From assembly GCA_958296235.1 (NCBI GenBank), contig OY282457.1:1550501-1614500 (forward strand): a stretch of DNA of 64,000 nt, in the 5' to 3' direction. Of this stretch, positions 7,175-16,905 are shown piece after piece; within the stretch, counting starts at the first letter, position 1, and each line of letters starts with the position of its first letter. This DNA is from an uncultured Candidatus Binatia bacterium. Lineage in GTDB: Bacteria > Desulfobacterota > Binatia > Bin18. The notes beneath the pieces are model-generated. The model ran no database searches, was not told where the DNA came from, and worked only from the letters and a program-made list of their open reading frames with translations. The translations under genes were made by a program, and so were the position numbers.

Positions 7175-8359
7175 TTAACCCTTTGGCAACCGCAGGACGC
7201 GCTCGCCGACGATGTTACGCATGATCTCCGACGTCCCGCCCGCAATCGTGTACAGGCGGGAGCCTAAGGCGCGCCGCGCCCAAAAACCGTTGTCGATGCC
7301 CTGAGTTTCACCCAAGGCGCACTGACTGTACGGACCCAGCAGTTCCATCGCAAAATGCGCCATGCGGATATAGAGTTCACTCCCGGCCAGCTTACTGATC
7401 GAGCCTTCCGGTCCCGGCGGGTTGCCGCGTAACTGTTGGGTCAGTTGCCGATAGCCGTTGAACTTCAGCGCCTGGGTTTCAACATGAAAGGCGGCCAGCT
7501 GCTGGCGCACCTCCGGGTCGTCGGCTGCCGGTTGACCATTGACTTCCAGGTCTTTGACGCACGCCTTCAGTTTGTCCAGCATGGGTTCCAGGTTGTACAC
7601 CATGCCAAAGTTCGCGCGCTCGAACATGAGCGTCGTAATCGCCACCTGCCAGCCGTTGTTCCGTTCGCCAACCAGATGGGCTTTAGGCACCCGGACATCC
7701 TCGAAGAAGACCTCGTTGAATTCCGCATCGCCTGAGATTTGGACCAAGGGCCGGACCGTTACCCCAGGCGCGTGCATATCCACCAGCAGATAGGAGAGTC
7801 CCTTGTGTTTGGGCGCGTCGGGGTCGGTCCGCGCCACAAGAATGCAGTAGTCCGCTTTGTGGGCAAAGCTCGTCCAGACTTTCTGGCCGTTCACAACAAA
7901 GTCGTCGCCATCGTCAACCGCCCGCGTCTGGAGGGAGGCCAGGTCCGAGCCGGAGCCCGGCTCAGAATAGCCCTGACACCACAGTTCGTCGGCGCTGAGA
8001 ATCTTGGGCACAAAACGCTCTTTCTGCTCCTCCGTTCCCCAGTGCATCAAGGTGGGGCCGACCAGCGAAATCCCCAGCGGATTGGCTAATCCGGGCGCGC
8101 GCGCCCGGGCCATCTCCTGCTGGTAGATGGTCTGCTCCATAATCGTAGCGCCCCGACCGCCGTACTCCTGGGGCCAATGAATGCCGACCCAGCCGGCGCC
8201 GTGCAGCTTCTTCTGCCAGTCGAATTTGATCTGAAAGCGGTCTTCCTGGTCGATAATCTCAAAGGTGTCCGCATCGTAGTTGTCCGCCGGATTGGCTTCG
8301 AGCCACGAGCGCAGCTCCTGCCGAAACATTTCTTCCTGTGGAGAATAGTCAAAGTCCAC
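7175..8359 (-). CDS. Acyl-CoA dehydrogenase (first of a pair)
   Basis: The 394-residue FAD-dependent acyl-CoA dehydrogenase has an N-terminal helical domain (DFDYSPQEEMFRQELRSWL). The mid-domain contains WCQGYSEPGSGSDLASLQTR, the usual FAD/substrate loop. The C-terminal domain has the sequence AGGTSEIMRNIVGERVL typical of the FAD-binding end. The start is GTG 8359, preceded by AGGAG at a spacing of 7; no nearby ATG is in frame. It is followed after 10 bp by a second, diverged dehydrogenase, so a two-subunit enzyme translated from one message is likely. The promoter should lie at 8360-8485, where the near-palindrome TATCGCGCGCGAAT (8383-8396) is a possible operator. Confidence 0.9.
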   Translation of the reverse strand: MDFDYSPQEEMFRQELRSWLEANPADNYDADTFEIIDQEDRFQIKFDWQKKLHGAGWVGIHWPQEYGGRGATIMEQTIYQQEMARARAPGLANPLGISLVGPTLMHWGTEEQKERFVPKILSADELWCQGYSEPGSGSDLASLQTRAVDDGDDFVVNGQKVWTSFAHKADYCILVARTDPDAPKHKGLSYLLVDMHAPGVTVRPLVQISGDAEFNEVFFEDVRVPKAHLVGERNNGWQVAITTLMFERANFGMVYNLEPMLDKLKACVKDLEVNGQPAADDPEVRQQLAAFHVETQALKFNGYRQLTQQLRGNPPGPEGSISKLAGSELYIRMAHFAMELLGPYSQCALGETQGIDNGFWARRALGSRLYTIAGGTSEIMRNIVGERVLRLPKG

Positions 8360-8485
8360 GTCGTACTCCTGTCGCGGGAAAATATCGCGCGCGAATTATA
8401 GTTTTTGGCCGGGAGAAAGGAAAGGGGTCGAGGGGGACTGTCTCAGTTCAGGATATAAGCCACAGAATTCACACCCCCCTATGGG

Positions 8486-8833
8486 CTACAAAGGTAAGAA
8501 TTGCACTTGGTTATACAGGTCTTCGGCTTCTCCAGCTTTTGCAATAATCTCCAGGTCGTGGATACACCGGCCCACGGAAATCCGCAGTTGATACGCATAG
8601 ATGACTCCACGAAAAAATATCCCGCCTTTCTGTCGGCGAGTTGCTTCGGCAAGAAAATCATCATCTTGTGTAAATAAGACTCGTTCAAGCGTATTTGCGC
8701 GATCTAGGAGTTGGGGATCATCCTGCTCACTGGCCCCATCCTCATAGGCCGTCATCACGTCAACGCCACGCAGCCGGAGTCCGACGGTAATCGCACGCGG
8801 GACATGGTGATCCATATAGAGGGCGATTGCCAC
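8486..8833 (-). CDS. DUF5615 PIN-like protein (putative toxin)
   Basis: The 115-residue protein is of the DUF5615 family, a compact PIN-like nuclease fold found beside DUF433 proteins. Visible acidic motifs are LYMDHHVPRAI near the N-terminus (Asp8), AYEDGASEQDD, and FTQDDDFLAEA in the centre, which correspond to the metal-binding positions of PIN domains. It starts with GTG at 8833, overlapping the upstream DUF433 stop by one base (TAGTG), so translation is probably coupled. The arrangement is that of a toxin-antitoxin-like module with DUF433 first. RNase activity for this family is inferred from fold, not shown here. Confidence 0.8.
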   Translation of the reverse strand: MAIALYMDHHVPRAITVGLRLRGVDVMTAYEDGASEQDDPQLLDRANTLERVLFTQDDDFLAEATRRQKGGIFFRGVIYAYQLRISVGRCIHDLEIIAKAGEAEDLYNQVQFLPL

Positions 8834-9150
8834 TAAATGAGCCCTTTAGCTTTTAAGCGTCTCTCCAGTGGTGTCGGTCCCGCCGCCCGCTGCATGTGAT
8901 CGACGTGCTGAAGCCTCCGCTCAAGGTCCTGATCGATTTCGTCCCGGTGGTCCCAATAATAGGCGAGGGCAGAGTGAATCTGGCCGAGGGTCAGGTAGGG
9001 ATGCTGAAAGTGCAACTCTTCGGGGCTCCAGCCGTAGGCCCGTATCTCTACTATCAATTCGACAACCTTCGTGTTGGTTCCGGCAATACTGGCGACCGTG
9101 TCCTGGCGGAGCACAATGTGCTCGTAACGTGTTTCAACTGCATCCTGCAT
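8833..9150 (-). CDS. DUF433 domain protein (putative antitoxin)
   Basis: The 105-residue protein has the DUF433 winged-helix-like core: IVLRQDTVASIAGTNTKVVE followed by a helix containing GWSPEELHFQHPYLTLGQIH and SALAYYWDHRDEIDQ. It ends in a basic tail (LERRLKAKGLI). DUF433 proteins are usually first in a two-gene module with a DUF5615 PIN-like partner, as here. ATG 9150 matches the family start; the open frame continues another 62 codons upstream but that part looks non-coding. The site upstream (AGGACAGGG) is modest. Autoregulation through the 9151-9321 intergenic region is likely but no operator was recognised. Confidence 0.8.
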   Translation of the reverse strand: MQDAVETRYEHIVLRQDTVASIAGTNTKVVELIVEIRAYGWSPEELHFQHPYLTLGQIHSALAYYWDHRDEIDQDLERRLQHVDHMQRAAGPTPLERRLKAKGLI

Positions 9151-9321
9151 AAGCCCTGTCCTTTGGTGGATGTTTTCGGGAACAGTATCATGTTGTGGAA
9201 ACCTTCTTCCAGACAACCAGCCGGGTGACTCGAAGGGCGAAAGACTGCGCCCGGCTTGACACCCGACCCGTGGGCTGACTAATTGAGCCCGACATCTTTC
9301 TCTAGCTGATCGGGGGTCCGG

Positions 9322-11040
9322 GTGCGTTATCGCCAAACATTTATCCCAACATTACGTGAAGATCCGACCGAGGCCGAAGTCATCAGCCATAAACTCTTAC
9401 TGCGCGCCGGTATGATGCGCCAGGTGGCGCGCGGCGTGTACGACTTTCTGCCGCTCGGGCTGCGCGTCGTGCGTAAAGTCGAAAACATCGTGCGGGAGGA
9501 AATGAACCGTGCGGGGGCCCAAGAAATTCTCATGCCGGCCGTCTGCCCGGCGGAACTCTGGCAAGAAAGCGGTCGCTGGGATGTGTATGGCAGAGAGCTG
9601 CTGCGCATCAAAGACCGGCACGACCGGGATTTTTGCTTTGGCCCGACCCATGAGGAGGTCGTGACCGATATCGTCCGACGAGAGGTCCGGTCGTACCGAG
9701 ACCTGCCGCTCAATCTGTATCAGATCCAGACCAAGTTTCGGGATGAAGTCCGGCCCCGTTTTGGCTTGATGCGTGGCCGCGAGTTTATCATGAAAGACGC
9801 CTATTCCTTTCATACCGATCTGGAGGACTGCCAGCGCGAATACCGCAATATGTACGATGCCTACCGGCGTATCTTTGATCGGTGCGGGCTCACCTATCGT
9901 CCGGTTGAGGCGGATACGGGCGCAATTGGGGGCAGTCTGTCGCATGAGTTCCAGGTGCTGGCGGATTCCGGCGAAGATGCCCTTGTCAGCTGCGACTCAT
10001 GCGATTATGCCGCCAATGTGGAAAAAGCCGAACTTGTCCCGCCGGCGGCTCCCCTGGCCACACATGGAGCGGCGCTCACCCCAGTCGAGACACCGGACCA
10101 GCGGACCATTGAGGAAGTCTCGATCTTTCTGGGTGAGCCCCCGGAGCGATTTGTCAAAACCCTGCTCTACGAGACCGATACGGGCGCGGTGGTCGCCGCC
10201 CTGGTGCGGGGAGACCATGAACTCAGCGAGCCCAAGCTGAAAAACCTGCTCGGCTGCCAGTGGGTCGCGCTCGCCGCTGAAGAAACCGTCCACAAGGCGA
10301 CTGGTGCCCCAACCGGCTTTGCTGGACCTCTCCAGATCGAGGCCAGGCTGATCAGCGACCAGACCCTGCGGGGGGCAACAGGTCTGGTGTGTGGCGCAAA
10401 CGAGCGGGATACGCATCTGACCGGGCTTGATATCGCACGCGACCTGCCCTCCCTCCAGTTTGCCGACTTGCGTCGGGCGGCCGTGGGCGACACCTGTCCA
10501 CGCTGCGAGCGAGGGAGGTTTACCGCGCATCGCGGTATTGAAGTCGGTCAGACGTTTTATCTTGGCACGAAGTATAGCCAGGCCATGAATGCAACCTATT
10601 TGGATGCCTCAGGCGCACAGCGTCCGATGGAAATGGGCTGCTATGGCATCGGCATTACCCGGACCGTTGCCGCGGCCATTGAACAGCATCATGATGATGC
10701 CGGCATTGTCTGGCCCAAGCCGCTCGCTCCCGCGGACCTCCATATCGTGCCGGTCAATTGGAATGACGCCACCACCCGGAAGGCGGCGGAAGACATCTAT
10801 GCAGAACTCCAGCAAACGGGGACAGACGTCTTATTTGACGATCGGGAAGAGCGTCCGGGGGTGAAATTCAAGGATGCCGACCTCTTGGGCGTTCCGCTCC
10901 GGGCCACTATTGGTGGCAAGTCTTTAGCCCGCGGGGTGATTGAATTAAAGGTCCGCGCGGATGGAGCCATGACGGAAGTACCGGCAGACCGGGCGGTCGA
11001 GGCCATCCAAAACGCACTCAGCAATTCGGAGGCCACCTGA
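9322..11040 (+). CDS. proS: Proline--tRNA ligase
   Basis: The 572-residue class II aminoacyl-tRNA synthetase charges tRNA-Pro. It is the long bacterial form with an editing (INS/YbaK-like) domain. Class II motif 2 is visible in YQIQTKFRDEVRPRFGLMRGREFIMKDAYSF (read in parts: FRDEVRPRFGL, EFIMKDAYSFH). The editing domain runs from about residue 225 to 395, with FVKTLLYETDTGAVVAALV. Motif 3 is GCYGIGITRTVAAAIEQ, and the anticodon-binding domain follows with VLFDDREERPGVKFKDADL. It begins with GTG at 9322 after GGGGG. The pyrF gene follows after 21 bp, so the two are probably co-transcribed. Confidence 0.97.
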   Translation: MRYRQTFIPTLREDPTEAEVISHKLLLRAGMMRQVARGVYDFLPLGLRVVRKVENIVREEMNRAGAQEILMPAVCPAELWQESGRWDVYGRELLRIKDRHDRDFCFGPTHEEVVTDIVRREVRSYRDLPLNLYQIQTKFRDEVRPRFGLMRGREFIMKDAYSFHTDLEDCQREYRNMYDAYRRIFDRCGLTYRPVEADTGAIGGSLSHEFQVLADSGEDALVSCDSCDYAANVEKAELVPPAAPLATHGAALTPVETPDQRTIEEVSIFLGEPPERFVKTLLYETDTGAVVAALVRGDHELSEPKLKNLLGCQWVALAAEETVHKATGAPTGFAGPLQIEARLISDQTLRGATGLVCGANERDTHLTGLDIARDLPSLQFADLRRAAVGDTCPRCERGRFTAHRGIEVGQTFYLGTKYSQAMNATYLDASGAQRPMEMGCYGIGITRTVAAAIEQHHDDAGIVWPKPLAPADLHIVPVNWNDATTRKAAEDIYAELQQTGTDVLFDDREERPGVKFKDADLLGVPLRATIGGKSLARGVIELKVRADGAMTEVPADRAVEAIQNALSNSEAT

Positions 11041-11061
11041 GTCCGAGAGGCACACACCAGG

Positions 11062-11892
11062 ATGGCTCCTCGCTCCGTTAATCAGGCCAGCAACGCTCCG
11101 GCGCGACCTCGGAGTTCCAGAGCGGTGAGCCGGCCGCGCGCACGCCGCCGACTGATCTTTGCGCTCGATGTCGCTTCGCTGAAAGAAGTGGACCGCTACG
11201 TTGCCCTGCTGGCAGACGAGGTCGGCCTGTTCAAGGTCGGCAAGCAACTGTTCGTGCACGCCGGTCCCGAGGTTGTCCGTCGCATTCAAGCCAGGGGCGG
11301 GACGGTTTTTCTCGACCTCAAATTCCACGACATTCCCCAGACCGTGGCTTCCGCTTCAGTTGAAGCCGCCCGTCTCGGGGTAAAGATGTTGACCCTGCAC
11401 GCCTCCGGCGGCACCGAGATGTTGCGGCAGGCCCACAGGGCGGTTCGCGGCGTGTGTCGCGCAGAGCGGCTCACCCGCCCTGCCCTCCTGGCAGTCACTG
11501 TGCTGACGAGTCTGGGCCGAGACGACCTCAAGCATATCGGGGTCAGCGCTGGTCCAGCCACGCAGGTCGTTCGGCTGGCCCAGCTGGCCCAGCAGGCGGG
11601 TATTGACGGTCTGGTGGCCTCTCCTCAAGAAATTACCGCGATCCGGCGCGCCTGTGGAGATAAACTGACCCTCATCATTCCAGGCGTTCGTCCGCAGGGC
11701 AGCGCGACCGACGATCAGAAACGGATTCTGACACCGCACCAGGCCATGCAGGCCGGGGCGAATTATCTGGTTGTTGGCAGACCCATTCGAGATGCCACCG
11801 ACCCGCGCCAGGCCGCGCGCGCTATTGCCGCAGACATGACCCGGGGGCTGAGAGCGCGCCGTTCGACGGAGCAGACACAAGACAACGCTTGA
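11062..11892 (+). CDS. pyrF: Orotidine 5'-phosphate decarboxylase
   Basis: The 276-residue enzyme decarboxylates OMP to UMP in pyrimidine synthesis. It has the TIM-barrel signatures of the family: LIFALDVASLKE at the first strand, the catalytic tetrad motif FLDLKFHDIPQTV, LTLHASGG, and the C-terminal phosphate-binding NYLVVGRPIRDATDP. The first 30 residues are Arg/Ser-rich and extend beyond the usual N-terminus; the ATG at 11062 follows GAGAGG at some distance, so a slightly later start is possible, although no other ATG precedes the barrel. It lies directly downstream of proS. Confidence 0.95.
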   Translation: MAPRSVNQASNAPARPRSSRAVSRPRARRRLIFALDVASLKEVDRYVALLADEVGLFKVGKQLFVHAGPEVVRRIQARGGTVFLDLKFHDIPQTVASASVEAARLGVKMLTLHASGGTEMLRQAHRAVRGVCRAERLTRPALLAVTVLTSLGRDDLKHIGVSAGPATQVVRLAQLAQQAGIDGLVASPQEITAIRRACGDKLTLIIPGVRPQGSATDDQKRILTPHQAMQAGANYLVVGRPIRDATDPRQAARAIAADMTRGLRARRSTEQTQDNA

Positions 11893-11902
11893 GGTCATTC
11901 GT

Positions 11903-13588
<1,686 letters not shown>

Positions 13589-13711
13589 CGGCCTGTTCTC
13601 GTGTATTTTTGTTGCAGCAGAGACAGCGATCTGATAGAAAAACACACAAATGCCCTTCCGCCTTTTTCTATGGACTAAGGGGTTCCCACACTCATAGCGA
13701 AGGAGGTCACT

Positions 13712-13882
13712 ATGCCTGCGAAAAAGAAAGCGGCCAAGAAAACCGTAAAGAAAGCGGCCAAGAAAGCGCCAGCCAGGAAAACCGTGAAAAAAGCGGCTAA
13801 GAAAGCGCCGGCTAAGAAAACCGTGAAGAAAGCCGCCAAGAAAGCGCCAGCCAAGAAGAGAGCGGCCAGGAAGAGAGCGTAG
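13712..13882 (+). CDS. Histone H1-like Lys/Ala-rich small protein (56 aa)
   Basis: A strong AGGAGGT at 13701-13707 precedes ATG 13712. The 56-residue product has almost only Lys, Ala, Pro, Thr, Val and Arg. It consists of three tandem copies of a 13-residue unit TVKKAAKKAPA(K/R)K flanked by MPAKKKAAKK and KRAARKRA. This composition is that of the C-terminal tail of histone H1 and of bacterial H1-like nucleoid proteins (HctA, AlgP-type tails); binding to DNA or polyphosphate is the likely role. The tandem 39-bp coding repeats make it prone to length variation. A rho-independent terminator follows at 13928-13956, so it is probably a single-gene transcript. Confidence 0.85.
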   Translation: MPAKKKAAKKTVKKAAKKAPARKTVKKAAKKAPAKKTVKKAAKKAPAKKRAARKRA

Positions 13883-13927
13883 CGTCGCTCAGCGCGGCGG
13901 CGAGACACGAGGCGGAGGATTTCCAGG

Positions 13928-13956
13928 AAAAGGCCCCAAAGCGGGCCTTTTCTTTT
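13928..13956 (+). terminator. Rho-independent terminator of the H1-like gene
   Basis: A 9-bp perfect stem AAAAGGCCC (13928-13936) pairs with GGGCCTTTT (13943-13951) around a 6-nt loop, followed by CTTTT. It ends immediately before the GTG at 13957 of the next gene, leaving that gene without room for its own promoter or a normal ribosome-binding site downstream of the hairpin. Confidence 0.85.
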
Positions 13957-14784
13957 GTGCCCATGAAACAGCGACTTGCCGCGTACACGGCTGAGGTGCT
14001 CTTCCCGGAACGCGAGAAATTTACCGCTCCATTGCTCTTGCTGCCGGGTTTATGGACGGGAAGCTGGATATGGCAGGAAGTCGCGTGGGGATTTTCTCAA
14101 CGTGGCTGGACATGCTGGGCGCTTGACCTGTACGAGCCGCACGCAGCCCACCGGCGAGGCAACATCTCTCTTGACGATCATCTCACGACCATTACCACCG
14201 CCACCGCTGCGTTCGACTGCCCGCCCATTGTGATCGGTTTTGATCTGGGTAGCCTCCTCACGCTGCTCGCCGCCGCCGCCGTACAACCGCGCGCCCTCGT
14301 CTGCATCTCTCCCCTGCTGCCCTGTCACTGGCAACCTGACCTGCGCCCGGCCCTCCCTCTTACTCGACTCGCAGCCCTGCCCGCGCTCCTGTGGAATCGC
14401 GCCCATCCCCCTCCGTCCCGTCGTCTGGCCCACGATTTTCTTTTCCATACGCTTCCGGCAGGGCTGCACGACCAGTTATACGCTCGGCTTGAGCCTGACT
14501 CCGGCAGAGTCGTCCGTACCCTCACCCGGGGCCAGACCGATTTTCCAGCCACCTCCCTGCCCTGTCCTGGCCTGGTTGTCTGGGGGCAGGCAGACCGCAT
14601 GGTGCCTGCTCCGGTCGTGAGTTGGCTCGCTGATACTCTACACGCGACCGGCTTGTCCTACCCGGACCAAGGGCACTGGCTCCTGGCTGGTCCACAGGCG
14701 ACGCCCCTTGTCGGGGATATCCATCGCTGGTTGATACGCTCGCTGGGAGAAGCGCTGCTATTACCCCCGGAAGAAGACGCATAG
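13957..14784 (+). CDS. Alpha/beta hydrolase with Asp at the nucleophile elbow
   Basis: The protein of up to 275 residues has an alpha/beta-hydrolase layout: an early strand-turn LLLLPGLWTGSWIW (oxyanion region), LDLYEPH, the nucleophile elbow VIGFDLGSL, the acid region VVWGQADRMVP (Asp213) and the terminal catalytic His in PDQGHWLLAG (His240). The elbow has Asp96 where lipases and esterases have Ser. Asp is the nucleophile in haloalkane dehalogenases and epoxide hydrolases, so a C-O or C-halogen hydrolase is possible, though overall similarity to them is weak. The start is GTG 13957 or ATG 13963; both abut the preceding terminator and no Shine-Dalgarno is seen, so the true start may differ. 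Confidence 0.75.
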   Translation: MPMKQRLAAYTAEVLFPEREKFTAPLLLLPGLWTGSWIWQEVAWGFSQRGWTCWALDLYEPHAAHRRGNISLDDHLTTITTATAAFDCPPIVIGFDLGSLLTLLAAAAVQPRALVCISPLLPCHWQPDLRPALPLTRLAALPALLWNRAHPPPSRRLAHDFLFHTLPAGLHDQLYARLEPDSGRVVRTLTRGQTDFPATSLPCPGLVVWGQADRMVPAPVVSWLADTLHATGLSYPDQGHWLLAGPQATPLVGDIHRWLIRSLGEALLLPPEEDA

Positions 14785-14842
14785 TCATAGCCGCTCAGCG
14801 TATGAGTTGAACCGGCCTGGATCGTCCTCTCCCATCCCTGAT

Positions 14843-14905
14843 ATATAAGAACACCTAGGTCAACAGCAGTCTCTCACCGACCGAGCCATATAAGAACAGA
14901 GTTCT
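14843..14905 (+). promoter_or_regulatory. Repeated ATATAAGAACA boxes and palindrome ahead of the R-M genes
   Basis: The 11-bp sequence ATATAAGAACA occurs at 14843-14853 and 14888-14898. The second copy runs into the inverted repeat AGAAC-AGA-GTTCT at 14893-14905. They lie 40-100 bp before the methyltransferase ATG. They may be promoter or operator elements controlling the restriction-modification genes. No separate controller (C-protein) gene is seen. Confidence 0.4.
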
Positions 14906-14944
14906 CCCGCCGGACCGGAGACCCCTTCAAGGAATAAGTGAGCA

Positions 14945-15919
14945 ATGAAAGACATGGCTCCAAAAAACCGAACGCTGCAATGCAACTCGACTGATATCAA
15001 ACGCCTGTCCGGTCAAATCCTCTCAATCGAGAAATCCGTAGGAGAAGACGAACTGGAAGGCAGAGTCATCTGCGGCAATACGCTTAATGTGCTGCCACAT
15101 TTGCCCACCGATTTTGTTGACCTGCTCATCCTGGACCCACCCTATAATCTTTCCAAGAACTACAACGGCAATCAGTTTAAGGAGAAGGGGAAACGAGCAT
15201 ATCAGAAATGGTTTCAAAGTGTCCTCGAAGCCGTAAAACCGACCCTGAAACCAAACGCAACCGTATATGTGTGTGCCGACTGGAAGACTTCCGTTCTGAT
15301 GGCTCCCCTGCTTGAATCGCAACTGCAGATTCGCAATCGCATTACGTGGGAAAGAGAAAAAGGACGCGGGGCGAAGACAAACTGGAAAAATAACACGGAA
15401 GATATCTGGTTTTGCACCGCATCGGACTCGTACTATTTTAATGTTGACGCCGTCAAGCTCAAGCGCAAAGTTATTGCTCCCTATACTGTAGACGGAAAGC
15501 CAAAAGACTGGCAGCCAGAAGAGCAGGGTAACTATCGTCTGACTCACCCATCAAACATTTGGACGGACATTACTGTCCCGTTTTGGTCCATGCCTGAGAA
15601 CACAGACCATCCGACTCAGAAGCCCGAGAAACTTATCGCTAAGCTTATTCTTGCCAGCTCAAGAGAGAACGATTTCATTCTCGATCCATTTCTGGGCAGT
15701 GGCACTACAGCGGTCGTTGCGCGAAAGTTAGGCCGACGTTTCTGCGGCATAGAACTTAATCGAGAATACTGCTGTTGGGCGTTGAAACGTCTCGAACGAG
15801 CCGCTGATGACCCGATTATTCAGGGATATACGGGAGGGGTCTTCTGGGAAAGAAACTCGCTGAGCGCTCAGCCAAAATCGGTCGAGTCTCGTATACAACA
15901 GAAAGAGCTTTTCGTATGA
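14945..15919 (+). CDS. Type II DNA methyltransferase (beta-class amino-MTase)
   Basis: The 324-residue SAM-dependent methyltransferase would modify an amino group in DNA. The catalytic motif IV LLILDPPYNLSKNY (DPPY at about residues 64-67) comes first. The SAM-binding motif I DPFLGSGTTAVVARKLGRR is near residue 245, followed by FCGIELNREY. This order with a DPPY motif is the beta class, usually N6-adenine and sometimes N4-cytosine. It would protect the host from the nuclease encoded next: its stop overlaps the nuclease start as ATGA, so expression is coupled with methylase first. Bases are visibly AT-richer than in neighbouring genes, which suggests horizontal gain. Confidence 0.92.
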   Translation: MKDMAPKNRTLQCNSTDIKRLSGQILSIEKSVGEDELEGRVICGNTLNVLPHLPTDFVDLLILDPPYNLSKNYNGNQFKEKGKRAYQKWFQSVLEAVKPTLKPNATVYVCADWKTSVLMAPLLESQLQIRNRITWEREKGRGAKTNWKNNTEDIWFCTASDSYYFNVDAVKLKRKVIAPYTVDGKPKDWQPEEQGNYRLTHPSNIWTDITVPFWSMPENTDHPTQKPEKLIAKLILASSRENDFILDPFLGSGTTAVVARKLGRRFCGIELNREYCCWALKRLERAADDPIIQGYTGGVFWERNSLSAQPKSVESRIQQKELFV

Positions 15920-16584
15920 AGTCACAATTCTACTATGGCGGTGATTATTTGAAGGTTGCCGAGAAAATCAAGGAGTATATCAACACCGCACCAGATTTCC
16001 TTTCCCCGCAAACGGCTCGCAGTACCCGCGCTGTAGGCGATGCCCTTGAGTCTTTAATCTCAGATCAATTTGACTCCTTTCTTGGCGATTGGTGTGTTGA
16101 ATACTCAAACGACTTTGCACGCCGCGCGATGGCGGACCTCGCATTCACCGACAGAGAGGGCTTCTATTCGGTCATTGATGTTAAGACACACCGAACAGAT
16201 ACGAAGTTCAACATGCCCAATCTCACCTCGGTCGAGCGACTGGCGAGATTCTACGAATCGGACGCAAATGTGTTTTCTCTAATCTTGGTCAAATATGACA
16301 TTGAAGGCATGAAGGTTATTGCAACCGAAGTCACATTCACGCCCATCGAGTTTCTGGATTGGGACTGCTTAACGGTAGGCGCATTGGGTTGGGGCCAGAT
16401 TCAAATTTCCAACTCGAATGTTATCAAGCTGCTTGAGGGCAACTCTCGAAAGAAATGGATGCTCCAGCTATGCGACGCCATGCTTGAATTTTACCCTAAA
16501 GAAATTCTCAAGATACAAGATCGAATCGGTAGATTCGACGCAGTGAAGACATACTGGGAGTCCCGAGAAGATATATGGCGCTGA
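15916..16584 (+). CDS. Type II restriction endonuclease, HincII-like PD-(D/E)xK
   Basis: The 222-residue protein directly follows and overlaps the methyltransferase gene. Residues 72-103 resemble the active-site region of HincII: Asp74 in RAMADLAFTD, then FYSVIDVKTHRTDTKF with Asp88 and Lys90, then NMPNLTSVERL. This gives the metal-binding D-x13-D-x-K arrangement of the EcoRV/HincII branch of PD-(D/E)xK nucleases. HincII is somewhat longer (about 258 residues) and cuts GTYRAC; whether this enzyme shares that site is unknown. The likeness is from recalled motif similarity, not an alignment. Base composition matches the methyltransferase and differs from the flanks. Confidence 0.75.
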   Translation: MKSQFYYGGDYLKVAEKIKEYINTAPDFLSPQTARSTRAVGDALESLISDQFDSFLGDWCVEYSNDFARRAMADLAFTDREGFYSVIDVKTHRTDTKFNMPNLTSVERLARFYESDANVFSLILVKYDIEGMKVIATEVTFTPIEFLDWDCLTVGALGWGQIQISNSNVIKLLEGNSRKKWMLQLCDAMLEFYPKEILKIQDRIGRFDAVKTYWESREDIWR

Positions 16585-16905
16585 CAAGACCTTACAGCGG
16601 ACGATAATTCTGCGGTGCTTCACAATCGCCGGTAAGCGTGGATGTTGGCTGTAGAACAAGAAAACGCTAACAACTAACCAACCGACCTATCCCGCCCCGG
16701 AGTTCAACGGCCATCTTTCGAGAGTTTGTCAATAGACACACTGCCTTCGTCCCACCGCCGCGGGACGTGCGATCACGGCAACCTATACGCCGCCGACCGT
16801 CTGCTGTAAGTTCCACACAGAAACTTTTTTCTTGCCGCCTGAAGCGTCACCCCCTCTTCCCTGAGCGACGGACAAGGATGCGCGGCCTGAACGTTACCGG
16901 GATAT
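16585..16905. other. Intergenic stretch between the R-M genes and the ABC-F gene
   Basis: There is no convincing gene, repeat or RNA in these 321 bp. Composition shifts from AT-richer next to the nuclease gene to GC-rich near the ABC-F gene, which may mark the right edge of the acquired segment. Confidence 0.6.

Noticed and set aside
8383-8396. Near-palindrome TATCGCGCGCGAAT ahead of the acyl-CoA dehydrogenase pair
   Set aside because: CG-alternating sequence is easily palindromic by chance; no regulator or second copy supports an operator, so it is only mentioned with the gene.
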